Positions 1 through 4,935 of a stretch of 5,158 nucleotides of DNA are shown piece after piece. The number at the start of each line of letters is the position of its first letter. Within the stretch, counting starts at the first letter, position 1. The position numbers were made by a program, and so were the translations under genes. Source of the stretch: Phycisphaeraceae bacterium (lineage in GTDB: Bacteria > Planctomycetota > Phycisphaerae > Phycisphaerales > Phycisphaeraceae); contig JAESSU010000341.1 in the NCBI GenBank assembly GCA_016763955.1, positions 1 to 5,158 on the forward strand, in the 5' to 3' direction. The notes beneath the pieces were generated by a model, which had not been told where the DNA came from, ran no database searches, and saw only the letters and a program-made list of their open reading frames with translations.

Positions 1-673
1 AGCCATTGGTTTTTGCTTTTTCGAACATATCTTCACGGACACCAAAATTGAGCATATTGCAAATCACTTGATTGACCAGCAGAGGCTGTGCTTTGTTGAT
101 CTTCATACGTTTTGCTGCCCGGACAACTTGGTTGCCGTTGTAGTTACTCACGCCTGCGTAGAGTGCTTTGCCGGACTTGACGGCTTGGTCTAGCGCGGCC
201 ATGGTTTCATCCAGCGGGGTTTTAGGGTCCCAGCGGTGGTGATAGAAAATATCGACATAGTCGAGCTTGAGTCGCTTAAGTGAAGCGTCCAAACTAGAGA
301 GCAGATATTTGCGTGATCCCCAATCACCGTAAGGCCCTGGCCACATGGGCCAACCTGCCTTGGTGGAGATGACGAGTTCTTCCCGGGGCAGGTGTTTTAC
401 AATTTTCCCAAATCGTGACTCGGCTGATCCCGGAGGCGGACCATAATTGTTTGCCAGATCAAAATGCGTGATCCCACGATCAAATGCTGTAAAGCACAGA
501 CGGCGAGCATTTTCAGACTTGGCTTGGTTACCAAAATTATGCCAGAGTCCAAGGCTAATTGCAGGCAGCATCAAACCTGATTTTCCACAACGGCGGAACC
601 AATTTTTCGCAACACGGTCATAGCGATCCGTTGCGGGTTTATACGTTACCTTGGAAGATTTAACCTGAGTCAT
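1..673 (-). CDS. yghZ: YghZ-like aldo/keto reductase, 5' part of gene (C-terminus outside window)
   Basis: Reading from ATG at 673 to the left edge gives 224 codons with no stop, so the C-terminal part (about a third of a usual 330-350 residue protein) lies outside the window. The protein belongs to the NADPH-dependent aldo/keto reductase superfamily and closely resembles E. coli YghZ (L-glyceraldehyde-3-phosphate reductase, AKR14). Shared blocks are RRCGKSGLMLPAISLGLWHN (27-46), THFDLANNYGPPPGSAE (69-85), STKAGWPMWPGPYG (103-116), SRKYLLSSLDASLKRL (120-135) and DYVDIFYHHR (138-147). The family catalytic tetrad is visible as Asp72, Tyr77, Lys105 and His146. Known members reduce small aldehydes such as methylglyoxal or glyceraldehyde 3-phosphate in the cytosol; the substrate here is inferred. 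A GAAGGGGA ribosome binding site lies just before the ATG and supports this start. No export signal is seen. A terminator-like hairpin sits immediately upstream, so expression may depend on readthrough or attenuation. Confidence 0.93.
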   Translation of the reverse strand, partial: MTQVKSSKVTYKPATDRYDRVAKNWFRRCGKSGLMLPAISLGLWHNFGNQAKSENARRLCFTAFDRGITHFDLANNYGPPPGSAESRFGKIVKHLPREELVISTKAGWPMWPGPYGDWGSRKYLLSSLDASLKRLKLDYVDIFYHHRWDPKTPLDETMAALDQAVKSGKALYAGVSNYNGNQVVRAAKRMKINKAQPLLVNQVICNMLNFGVREDMFEKAKTNG

Positions 674-700
674 AAAAGTCCCCTTCAAACCATCACACAT

Positions 701-743
701 AAAAAAACAACCACAGGAAGACCGAATCAGTCTTCCTGCGGTT
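701..743 (-). terminator. Strong intrinsic terminator or attenuator hairpin ahead of the aldo/keto reductase
   Basis: Arms 709-722 and 730-743 pair over 14 positions with one G-U and a 7-base loop. On the minus strand the 3' arm runs directly into TTGTTTTTTT, the classic layout of a Rho-independent terminator. It would stop minus-strand transcription at about 700. Only about 27 bases then remain before the reductase ATG at 673, and they include its ribosome binding site. Either this ends the upstream FKBP unit and the reductase has a promoter overlapping the hairpin, or the hairpin is a regulated attenuator in the reductase leader. Confidence 0.85.
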
Positions 744-750
744 AGTTATG

Positions 751-813
751 TTACATCAATTTCTGCGGGATGTCCGGGAAGGGGGTCTCCCATGCTTCGC
801 AGGGCCTTAGCAT
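751..813 (-). CDS. Possible 20-residue leader peptide (tentative)
   Basis: ATG at 813 to TAA at 751 encodes MLRPCEAWETPFPDIPQKLM. An in-frame stop lies 9 bases before the ATG, so it is not the tail of a longer frame. It ends just before the terminator hairpin at 709-743, which is where a leader peptide would sit. Four prolines (positions 4, 11, 13, 16) are the only composition feature; there is no run of one amino acid. No convincing Shine-Dalgarno sequence precedes it, so it may be a chance ORF. Confidence 0.2.
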   Translation of the reverse strand: MLRPCEAWETPFPDIPQKLM

Positions 814-848
814 TGGGCTTTACCGAAAATGGTTTTTGAATCCACAGG

Positions 849-888
849 AAAATCCCAGAGGTTCCTTATATCAAAGGAAACTCCCGGG
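849..888 (-). terminator. Weaker hairpin after the FklB-like gene, possible first terminator
   Basis: On the minus strand the arm at 874-888 (CCCGGGAGTTTCCTT) faces the arm at 854-867 (AAGGAACCTCTGGG) across a short ATAT-type loop. Pairing is imperfect, with G-U pairs, one mismatch and a bulge. The hairpin is followed by ATTTTCC, a short T run. It lies 14 bases past the FKBP stop and could be that gene's primary terminator, with the better hairpin at 709-743 acting later. Confidence 0.4.
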
Positions 889-901
889 GGGCCGGGGGGG
901 G
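883..901. other. G/C homopolymer tract abutting the FklB-like stop codon
   Basis: The plus strand reads CCC, six G, CC, then eight G, ending directly against the stop codon (902-904) of the FKBP gene. In the mRNA this is C8-GG-C6-GGG. The tract can fold into a small CCCGG/CCGGG hairpin or take part in the 854-888 hairpin. Nothing else in the window has such runs. Runs this long are prone to replication slippage and sequencing error, but they lie outside the coding frame. Confidence 0.6.
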
Positions 902-1504
902 TTATTTGATTTCTAGGAGTTCGACTTCGAAGAGCAGTGTTGCGCTGGGGGGAATTTCGCCACGACCTTGTGGGCCGTATGCTAGATCACCAGGGATTGT
1001 TAGTTCTGCTTTACCACCGATGCTCAGAAGTTGCAGGCCTTCAGTCCACCCTGGGATCACACCGTTAAGGGGGAATTCAGCAGGTTGACCGCGGTCATGT
1101 GAGCTGTCGAATTTGTTACCGTCAATGAATGTGCCGGTGTAGTGAACGACGACGGTATCTTCTGCGGTGGGCATTTTGCCTTCACCTTGGGTGACGATTT
1201 TGTATTGCAGGCCGGAGTCTGTGGTTTGGACACCTTCTTTTTTAGCGTTTGCTGCGAGGTATTCTTCACCTAATTTGATATGCACTGCACCATGTTCTTG
1301 GGCTTTTGCTTTCATCTGTTTTTCGAGTGCTTCAAAGGAAGCGGACATCTGCTCAGGCGTGAGCTTTGGGTTTCGTTTGTTGACTGAGTCTGAAAGACCT
1401 TCAACCACTTTATCAAAATCAAGTTCGAGTCCTTGGCTGTTAAGATTTTGTCCCATGCTGATGCCGATGCTGTAAGCAGCTTGTTGAATAGGTGTCATGT
1501 CCAT
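902..1504 (-). CDS. FKBP-type peptidyl-prolyl cis-trans isomerase, FklB-like, no signal peptide
   Basis: From ATG at 1504 the protein has 200 residues, close to E. coli FklB (206). It catalyses cis-trans isomerisation of Xaa-Pro bonds during folding. Residues about 3-90 form the FKBP N-terminal dimerisation domain (AAYSIGISMGQNL, then a long charged helix). Residues about 97-200 form the FKBP catalytic domain, opening with SGLQYKI. All residues matching the FKBP12 pocket are present: Tyr122, Phe132, Asp133, Phe144, Val149, Ile150, Trp153, Tyr176 and Phe192. No hydrophobic N-terminus is seen, so it should be cytoplasmic. The frame stays open upstream to a TTG at 1576, but those 24 residues look like neither a leader nor family sequence. 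ATG 1504 or ATG 1498 is preferred, although neither has a clear Shine-Dalgarno. It is a paralogue of the next gene upstream, but a strong terminator lies between them, so it probably has its own promoter in 1505-1636. Confidence 0.93.
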   Translation of the reverse strand: MDMTPIQQAAYSIGISMGQNLNSQGLELDFDKVVEGLSDSVNKRNPKLTPEQMSASFEALEKQMKAKAQEHGAVHIKLGEEYLAANAKKEGVQTTDSGLQYKIVTQGEGKMPTAEDTVVVHYTGTFIDGNKFDSSHDRGQPAEFPLNGVIPGWTEGLQLLSIGGKAELTIPGDLAYGPQGRGEIPPSATLLFEVELLEIK

Positions 1505-1636
1505 GATATTTTTTCTATCGGTTAAGGTCGCTGAATGCGGCAAAAATGCGCGCGTAAGGCGTATAGGGTAACGCAAAACTTGGTGGGTTGGAAATAGCCG
1601 TTGCGTGATACGCCGTAAGTAGCTTATTTGAACTAA
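1505..1636 (-). promoter_or_regulatory. Spacer expected to hold the promoter of the FklB-like gene
   Basis: A strong terminator closes the previous gene at 1637-1673, so the FKBP gene at 902-1504 should be transcribed from this spacer. The best match I can find on the minus strand is TTGCCG, 18 bases, GATAGA, which ends very close to the ATG and is weak. An inverted pair GGCGTAT (1558-1564) / ATACGCC (1608-1614) is present but far apart. I cannot assign a promoter with confidence. Confidence 0.2.
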
Positions 1637-1673
1637 GACAAAACCCCCGTGAGGTGATCACGGGGGTTTTGTT
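1637..1673 (-). terminator. Perfect intrinsic terminator after the exported FKBP gene
   Basis: CAAAACCCCCGTGA (1639-1652) and TCACGGGGGTTTTG (1658-1671) are exact reverse complements around a 5-base loop, extendable by one A-T and one G-T pair. The hairpin begins 23 bases past the stop codon at 1696. The GC core with A and T runs on either side works in both orientations, and on the minus strand it ends in GTTTTGTCTT. It separates the two FKBP genes into different transcription units. Confidence 0.93.
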
Positions 1674-1695
1674 ATTCATTATTTAATTTTGAGAT

Positions 1696-2475
1696 TTACT
1701 TCACTTCGAGAAGTTCGATTTCGAAAATCAATGTTGCGCTGGGTGGGATTTCACCACGACCTTGTGGGCCGTAAGCGAGGTCACCGGGAATCCAGAGCAT
1801 GGCTTTGCCACCTTCTTTGATGAGTTGCAAGCCTTCCGTCCAGCCTGGGATCACGCCACTTAGTGGGAATTCCACTGGCTCGCCACGATCATAGGAGCTA
1901 TCAAAGGTCTTACCATCGATGAAGGTCCCACGGTAGTGGACACGGACGGTGTCAGTGGCTGTGGGAGATTTGCCTGTGCCTACTTTGGTGATCTTATATT
2001 GGAGACCTGACGCGGTGGTTTTCACACCTTCTTTAGCAGCGTTGGCTTTGAGGAAATCATCCCCCTCTTTGACATTAGCTGTACCGGCTTGATTGGTTTT
2101 CTGTGACATATGTGCATCGAGTGCAGCAAATGCGGCCTTTAATTGTTCCTGCGTAAACTGGGGTTCATTGCCTTGCACCGAGTCCGTTAGGCCACTGATC
2201 AAGACAGTCAAATCGACCGCTTCGCCCATCTGTCCAATCTGCTGCCCCATGCTAAAGCCGATGCCATAGGATGCCTTTTGCAGTGGGGTCAATACAGGCT
2301 CCATGCTAGCCGCCGCGATGTCCACAGGGTTCATCGCGGGGTGAGTCGTGGCAGGTTGTGTTGCGGCAGGTTGTGTCGTAGCGTGATCATGACCTTCATG
2401 GCCTTTGTCCGCAGCAAAGGCGAAGCCTGCGGTTAGCGTCAATGTTAGTGCAATAGCGGACAGTGTTTTAAACAT
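1696..2475 (-). CDS. Exported FKBP-type peptidyl-prolyl cis-trans isomerase, FkpA/Mip-like
   Basis: From ATG at 2475 the protein has 259 residues. Residues 1-21 are a signal peptide: Met-Phe-Lys, a hydrophobic core and an AFA/A cleavage site. This places the mature enzyme in the periplasm or outside the cytoplasmic membrane. A His-rich patch HEGHDH (26-31) and three five-residue repeats rich in Thr, Gln and Pro (32-46) form a flexible linker. Residues about 60-140 are the FKBP N-terminal dimerisation domain (SYGIGFSMGQQIG). Residues 156-259 are the FKBP catalytic domain with a complete pocket: Tyr181, Phe191, Asp192, Phe203, Val208, Ile209, Trp212, Tyr235 and Phe251. Family members such as FkpA and Mip act as dimeric folding catalysts and chaperones. 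An upstream extension of the frame to 2520 is rejected, because GAGG lies 6 bases before ATG 2475 and the signal peptide starts there. The gene lies 120 bases downstream of rny with no evident terminator between, so co-transcription is possible. Confidence 0.95.
   Translation of the reverse strand: MFKTLSAIALTLTLTAGFAFAADKGHEGHDHATTQPAATQPATTHPAMNPVDIAAASMEPVLTPLQKASYGIGFSMGQQIGQMGEAVDLTVLISGLTDSVQGNEPQFTQEQLKAAFAALDAHMSQKTNQAGTANVKEGDDFLKANAAKEGVKTTASGLQYKITKVGTGKSPTATDTVRVHYRGTFIDGKTFDSSYDRGEPVEFPLSGVIPGWTEGLQLIKEGGKAMLWIPGDLAYGPQGRGEIPPSATLIFEIELLEVK
2338..2382 (-). repeat. Three tandem 15-base repeats encoding the linker ATTQP-AATQP-ATTHP
   Basis: Three consecutive 5-codon units lie just after the signal peptide and His-rich patch of the exported FKBP. 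Two of them share an exact 12-base block, GGCAGGTTGTGT on the plus strand, at 2350-2361 and 2365-2376 with a 15-base period. The third unit is diverged. This is an in-frame minisatellite that can lengthen or shorten the linker without breaking the gene. Confidence 0.8.
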
Positions 2476-2481
2476 AAAATT

Positions 2482-2485
2482 CCTC
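2482..2485 (-). promoter_or_regulatory. Ribosome binding site that fixes the start of the exported FKBP
   Basis: The minus strand reads ACGAGGAATTTT then ATG (2475), with GAGG 6 bases from the start. It decides for the internal ATG, which gives a normal signal peptide, over the longer frame that begins at 2520. Upstream, 2486-2595 is AT-rich with a TATAAA-like box near 2545-2552, but no matched -35 element is convincing. Confidence 0.75.
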
Positions 2486-2595
2486 GTTATTTTAATAAAA
2501 GCGTTTCTAATAATAAGCACTGAACTATATCTGTACTCAGGATTTTATACCCCGCAACAGATTGAAAGATTTAGCCGATTTCAAAATATTTGATT

Positions 2596-4209
2596 TTACT
2601 TGGCATATTCCACGGTACGCATCTCACGGAGAACCGTGACGCGAATCTCGCCGGGGAATGTCATTTCATCGCTGACACGCTTGGCAATGTCACGGGCGAT
2701 GTAAACGCAATTAGCGTCATCCGTTGTCTCGGGGTCCACAATCACGCGGACTTCACGGCCCGCTTGGATGGCATAGGCCATCTTAACACCTTTGTGTTCG
2801 GTGGCGATTTCTTCAAGCTGCTGCAAACGTCTGACATATTTTTCCAACGTTTCACGGCGAGCCCCAGGACGCGCACCACTGATCGCATCAGCTGCCATGA
2901 CGATGGGGGTGTACGGGCTTGTGGCAGGGATATCGTTATGGTGACCGGCGATGGCATTAAGGACTTCATCACGTTCACCAAACCGCTTACAAAAATCCAT
3001 GCCGATTTGTGGGTGACCGCCTTCAACTTCGTGATCCATGGCTTTGCCGATGTCATGTAGATAACCGCAGCGTCGAGCCAACTCACCGTCGAGTCCCAAT
3101 TCGCATGCGATGACCTGACAAAGATAGGCGACCTCCATGGAGTGCCTCAGAATGTTCTGGCCGTAACTGGTTCGATAATGCAGGCGGCCCATGGCTTCGG
3201 AGATTTTCGGATGCAAGCCTTGAACATTGGCTTCGATGGGAGCTTCTTTGCCGAACTTGATAATACGTTGAGCCATTTCTTTTTGGATCTGCTCAACGAT
3301 TTCTTCAATCCGCGATGGATGAATCCGGCCATCATCTAAGAGCTTGACCAAAGCTTCCGCTGCAATTGCCCGGCGAACCGGATCAAAGCAGGAGACGACG
3401 ACGACGCCTGGGGTGTCATCCACAATAACATCCACGCCGGTGGCTTTTTCGAAGGCACGAATGTTGCGGCCTTCACGTCCGATGACGCGGCCTTTCATAT
3501 CGCCGGAGGGGATGGGAATCGCGTTGACAGTAGAATCAGCGGTGTGTTCTGAAGCATACCGCTGAATGGCCTGAAGGGTAATCTTCAGTGCGTTGTCCTT
3601 GGCTTCTTCCTCAGCTCGCTGGGTGGACTTTTGGATCAACTGGGCAGCTTCGTGCTGAACTTCCTGTTCAACGAGCCTTAATGCCTCACGGCGGGCGTCT
3701 TCTTCAGACATGTTCGCCATACGCAGGGCAACTTGCTTTTGCTCATCACGAGCCTTTTGAAGCAATTCTTTGCGTTCAGTGAGAACAATATCAAGCTCCG
3801 CATCCTTGGCAGCGACGGACTTTTCGCGGTTCTTGATCTTGGAGTCCAAATCATCAAGGTATTTTTCCTTGGTACTCAACACGTCAAATTTGCGGTCGAG
3901 ATTGTCTCCACTTTTTTGCAGGCGACGTTCGGTCTCTTTCACTTCGTTGCGAGTGCCTTCCAAATCACGTTCGAATTTTTCACGACGTTTGGCAAGCTCA
4001 TTGCGAGCATCAAGTTCAATTTGCTTTTGAGTGGTCTGAGCATCGTTTTTGGCGCGACCCATGATTTCAACAGCTTGCCGCTTGGCATTGCCTAACGTCT
4101 GGGCTCCCATGAACCGGCTGACTAAAACTGCCACCACGCCGCCGATTACCAGCCCCGCAGCACCAAATCCTAGTTGCATACTCTCAACGGCTAAATAGGT
4201 CACGATCAT
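2596..4209 (-). CDS. rny: Ribonuclease Y (membrane-anchored endoribonuclease)
   Basis: The protein has 537 residues, close to B. subtilis RNase Y (520). The family starts decay and processing of mRNA by endonucleolytic cleavage at the membrane. Domains in order: a short N-terminus and one transmembrane helix (about 12-30), a long Lys/Glu/Arg-rich coiled coil (about 40-215), a KH RNA-binding domain (about 230-285) with the GxxG loop in [12 protein letters not shown] (Gly244-Arg-Glu-Gly247), and an HD metal-dependent nuclease domain (about 350-450). The HD ligands are visible as His356 (ILRHSMEV), His385-Asp386 (YLHDIGKA), His423-His424 (AGHHND) and Asp441 ([15 protein letters not shown]). The C-terminal domain ends in [20 protein letters not shown] 4209 is chosen because GAGG lies 6 bases upstream; ATG at codon 11 would cut into the membrane anchor. 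No residue of the active site is missing. A long gene-free region with many hairpins lies upstream and may carry its control sites. Confidence 0.98.
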   Translation of the reverse strand: MIVTYLAVESMQLGFGAAGLVIGGVVAVLVSRFMGAQTLGNAKRQAVEIMGRAKNDAQTTQKQIELDARNELAKRREKFERDLEGTRNEVKETERRLQKSGDNLDRKFDVLSTKEKYLDDLDSKIKNREKSVAAKDAELDIVLTERKELLQKARDEQKQVALRMANMSEEDARREALRLVEQEVQHEAAQLIQKSTQRAEEEAKDNALKITLQAIQRYASEHTADSTVNAIPIPSGDMKGRVIGREGRNIRAFEKATGVDVIVDDTPGVVVVSCFDPVRRAIAAEALVKLLDDGRIHPSRIEEIVEQIQKEMAQRIIKFGKEAPIEANVQGLHPKISEAMGRLHYRTSYGQNILRHSMEVAYLCQVIACELGLDGELARRCGYLHDIGKAMDHEVEGGHPQIGMDFCKRFGERDEVLNAIAGHHNDIPATSPYTPIVMAADAISGARPGARRETLEKYVRRLQQLEEIATEHKGVKMAYAIQAGREVRVIVDPETTDDANCVYIARDIAKRVSDEMTFPGEIRVTVLREMRTVEYAK

Positions 4210-4215
4210 TACAGG

Positions 4216-4226
4216 CCTCTTTCCCT
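4216..4226 (-). promoter_or_regulatory. Ribosome binding site of rny
   Basis: The minus strand reads AGGGAAAGAGG (4226 to 4216), with GAGG 6 bases before ATG 4209. This supports the full-length start with the intact membrane anchor. Confidence 0.75.
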
Positions 4227-4230
4227 GAGT

Positions 4231-4258
4231 TTATTAGCGAACAACTCCAAACCCGCAA
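4231..4258 (-). promoter_or_regulatory. Weak candidate promoter close to rny
   Basis: On the minus strand TTGCGG (4258-4253), 16 bases, then TAATAA (4236-4231) resembles a sigma-70 promoter with several mismatches. It would give a very short leader, starting at about 4224. If this is the true promoter, the hairpins further upstream are not part of the rny mRNA. Confidence 0.22.
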
Positions 4259-4489
4259 ACAAGGGCTCAGAGCGCTAAACAGCCGATGCAATCACACAAC
4301 CTTGTTGTGACTACAGGGATAGACCGACCAGCATGAAAAGGGAATCCAAAAATCTGAAGAATCAAGGCTTGCAATGTCATTAACACAAGAGCCATTTCCC
4401 GCACACAACCCAATGGTTGCGCAATGATTCGGGTGGACTTGCGCCAATTTTTAACGTGTTTTTCACAAAAAATTTACACTGCCAATAGT

Positions 4490-4541
4490 AAAAGGCTTGA
4501 AATCTTCTTCAATCTATCTGCGTTATACAACGCAGCCTTTT
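4490..4541. other. Potential RNA three-way junction
   Basis: The outer arms AAAAGG (4490-4495) and CCTTTT (4536-4541) enclose two perfect hairpins. One is TTGAA/TTCAA (4497-4501 / 4508-4512, loop of 6). The other is CTGCGTT/AACGCAG (4518-4524 / 4529-4535, loop of 4). Every base of the outer stem pairs, and the junction is nearly closed. The fold is possible on either strand. On the minus strand it would lie in the long rny leader, and its 3' arm ends in CCTTTT. Confidence 0.5.
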
Positions 4542-4572
4542 GGGATTCCCGATCCCGTCAGGTATTTCGGTC

Positions 4573-4612
4573 AAGCCTCCAAAACCACGGTGGTTTCCGG
4601 GGGTCAAGGCTT
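4573..4612. other. Inverted repeat / hairpin
   Basis: AAGCCT (4573-4578) pairs with AGGCTT (4607-4612). Inside, AAACCAC (4582-4588) and GTGGTTT (4590-4596) flank a single base, forming a 7-1-7 palindrome that could be a hairpin in RNA or a protein-binding dyad in DNA. GGTCAAG is also repeated directly around it at 4569-4575 and 4602-4608. Confidence 0.45.
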
Positions 4613-4626
4613 AAACCGGCTGTTAG

Positions 4627-4678
4627 CGAGACCTCAAGTTGCCCAAAATATATACAAACAATGGCAGCGAGGTCTTCG
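4627..4678. other. Nested hairpin upstream of rny
   Basis: AGACCTC (4629-4635) and GAGGTCT (4669-4675) are exact reverse complements, extended by CG/CG across one bulged base (4627-4628 / 4677-4678). Inside them TGCC (4640-4643) pairs with GGCA (4663-4666) around an AT-rich loop. On the minus strand the hairpin would begin just after the predicted transcription start of the candidate promoter at 4689-4718. Confidence 0.5.
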
Positions 4679-4688
4679 AGTTGCACTT

Positions 4689-4718
4689 ATGGTAGCCAAT
4701 GGGCAGTCATATCGTCAA
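4689..4718 (-). promoter_or_regulatory. Candidate sigma-70-type promoter
   Basis: On the minus strand TTGACG (4718-4713), 18 bases, then TACCAT (4694-4689) matches a sigma-70 promoter at 5 of 6 and 4 of 6 positions. The predicted start at about 4682 falls at the edge of the hairpin at 4627-4678. It could drive a small RNA or a leader of about 470 bases for rny. A match of this quality can occur by chance. Confidence 0.3.
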
Positions 4719-4811
4719 CACCGAATTCATACAATTCACAGAGTTTCGTACCTTATGCGACGATTTGTCATACGTTATTGGGCCTTGTGAGACCGGTTCT
4801 GATTAGAAAGT

Positions 4812-4847
4812 GTGAATTTTTGAACGTCGATTTGAGTTCAAGATCAC
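4812..4847. other. Hairpin downstream of the response regulator gene
   Basis: TTGAAC (4820-4825) and GTTCAA (4836-4841) are exact reverse complements, with GTGA (4812-4815) and TCAC (4844-4847) outside an internal loop. It lies about 90 bases past the response regulator stop. On the minus strand it is followed by AAATTCAC rather than a T run, so it is not a convincing intrinsic terminator of that gene. Confidence 0.4.
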
Positions 4848-4935
4848 CCCAACGCCCTGCGTAAGATGGCACTGATGGTCTACGAACGGACTTTTCACCG
4901 GACTGAGGAAAGTTAAAGACAAAGAAGCATGAACG

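Larger units (their letters stand above)
701..853 (-). promoter_or_regulatory. Candidate attenuation leader of the aldo/keto reductase
   Basis: On the plus strand the 9-mer CCACAGGAA occurs at 711-719 (inside the terminator) and again at 842-850. Read on the minus strand, the upstream copy (TTTTCCTGTGG, about 843-853) can pair with the 5' terminator arm (CCGCAGGAAGA, 731-741) over 11 positions with two G-U pairs. That pairing would block the terminator. A 20-codon ORF lies between the two segments and ends 8 bases before the terminator. This is the arrangement expected of an attenuator, but no ligand or regulated amino acid is evident, and the repeat could be coincidence. Confidence 0.3.
4210..4935. 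other. Gene-free, hairpin-rich region between the response regulator and rny
   Basis: About 725 bases carry no supportable protein gene on either strand. Two overlapping plus-strand frames (4424-4864 and 4497-4790) lack ribosome binding sites and recognisable domains. The region is rich in inverted repeats: 4295-4309, 4406-4419, 4490-4541, 4573-4612, 4627-4678 and 4812-4847. I recognise no tRNA, tmRNA, SRP RNA, RNase P RNA or known riboswitch. It may be a structured leader of rny, a separate small RNA, or decayed sequence. Confidence 0.6.

Noticed and set aside
1558..1614. GGCGTAT / ATACGCC inverted repeat
   Set aside because: Seven bases with a 43-base loop and no extension; compatible with chance.
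2590..4095. Several plus-strand and alternative minus-strand frames inside rny
   Set aside because: All lie within the well-supported RNase Y gene and show no domains. They are shadows of its codon pattern.
4485..4512. TTGAAG, 16 bases, TACTAT as an rny promoter on the minus strand
   Set aside because: Both boxes are built from the arms of the hairpins at 4490-4541, and the match is only 4 of 6 in each box.
4497..4790. 97-residue plus-strand ORF from TTG
   Set aside because: Weak start codon without Shine-Dalgarno, no recognisable family, and it overlaps the previous frame. The first codons are part of the three-way junction repeat.
4424..4864. 146-residue plus-strand ORF
   Set aside because: No ribosome binding site, Ser-rich composition without domain pattern, and it overlaps another open frame and several hairpins. 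It is likely a chance frame.
4900..4920. GAGGAAAGT on the plus strand, resembling the conserved 5' core of RNase P RNA
   Set aside because: The following conserved CCGGGC is absent, and an RNase P RNA would have to run through the response regulator gene.
4210..4935. tRNA, tmRNA, 6S RNA, SRP RNA or T-box riboswitch
   Set aside because: No GTTCGA-type T-loop, acceptor pairing or other family signature was found on either strand.
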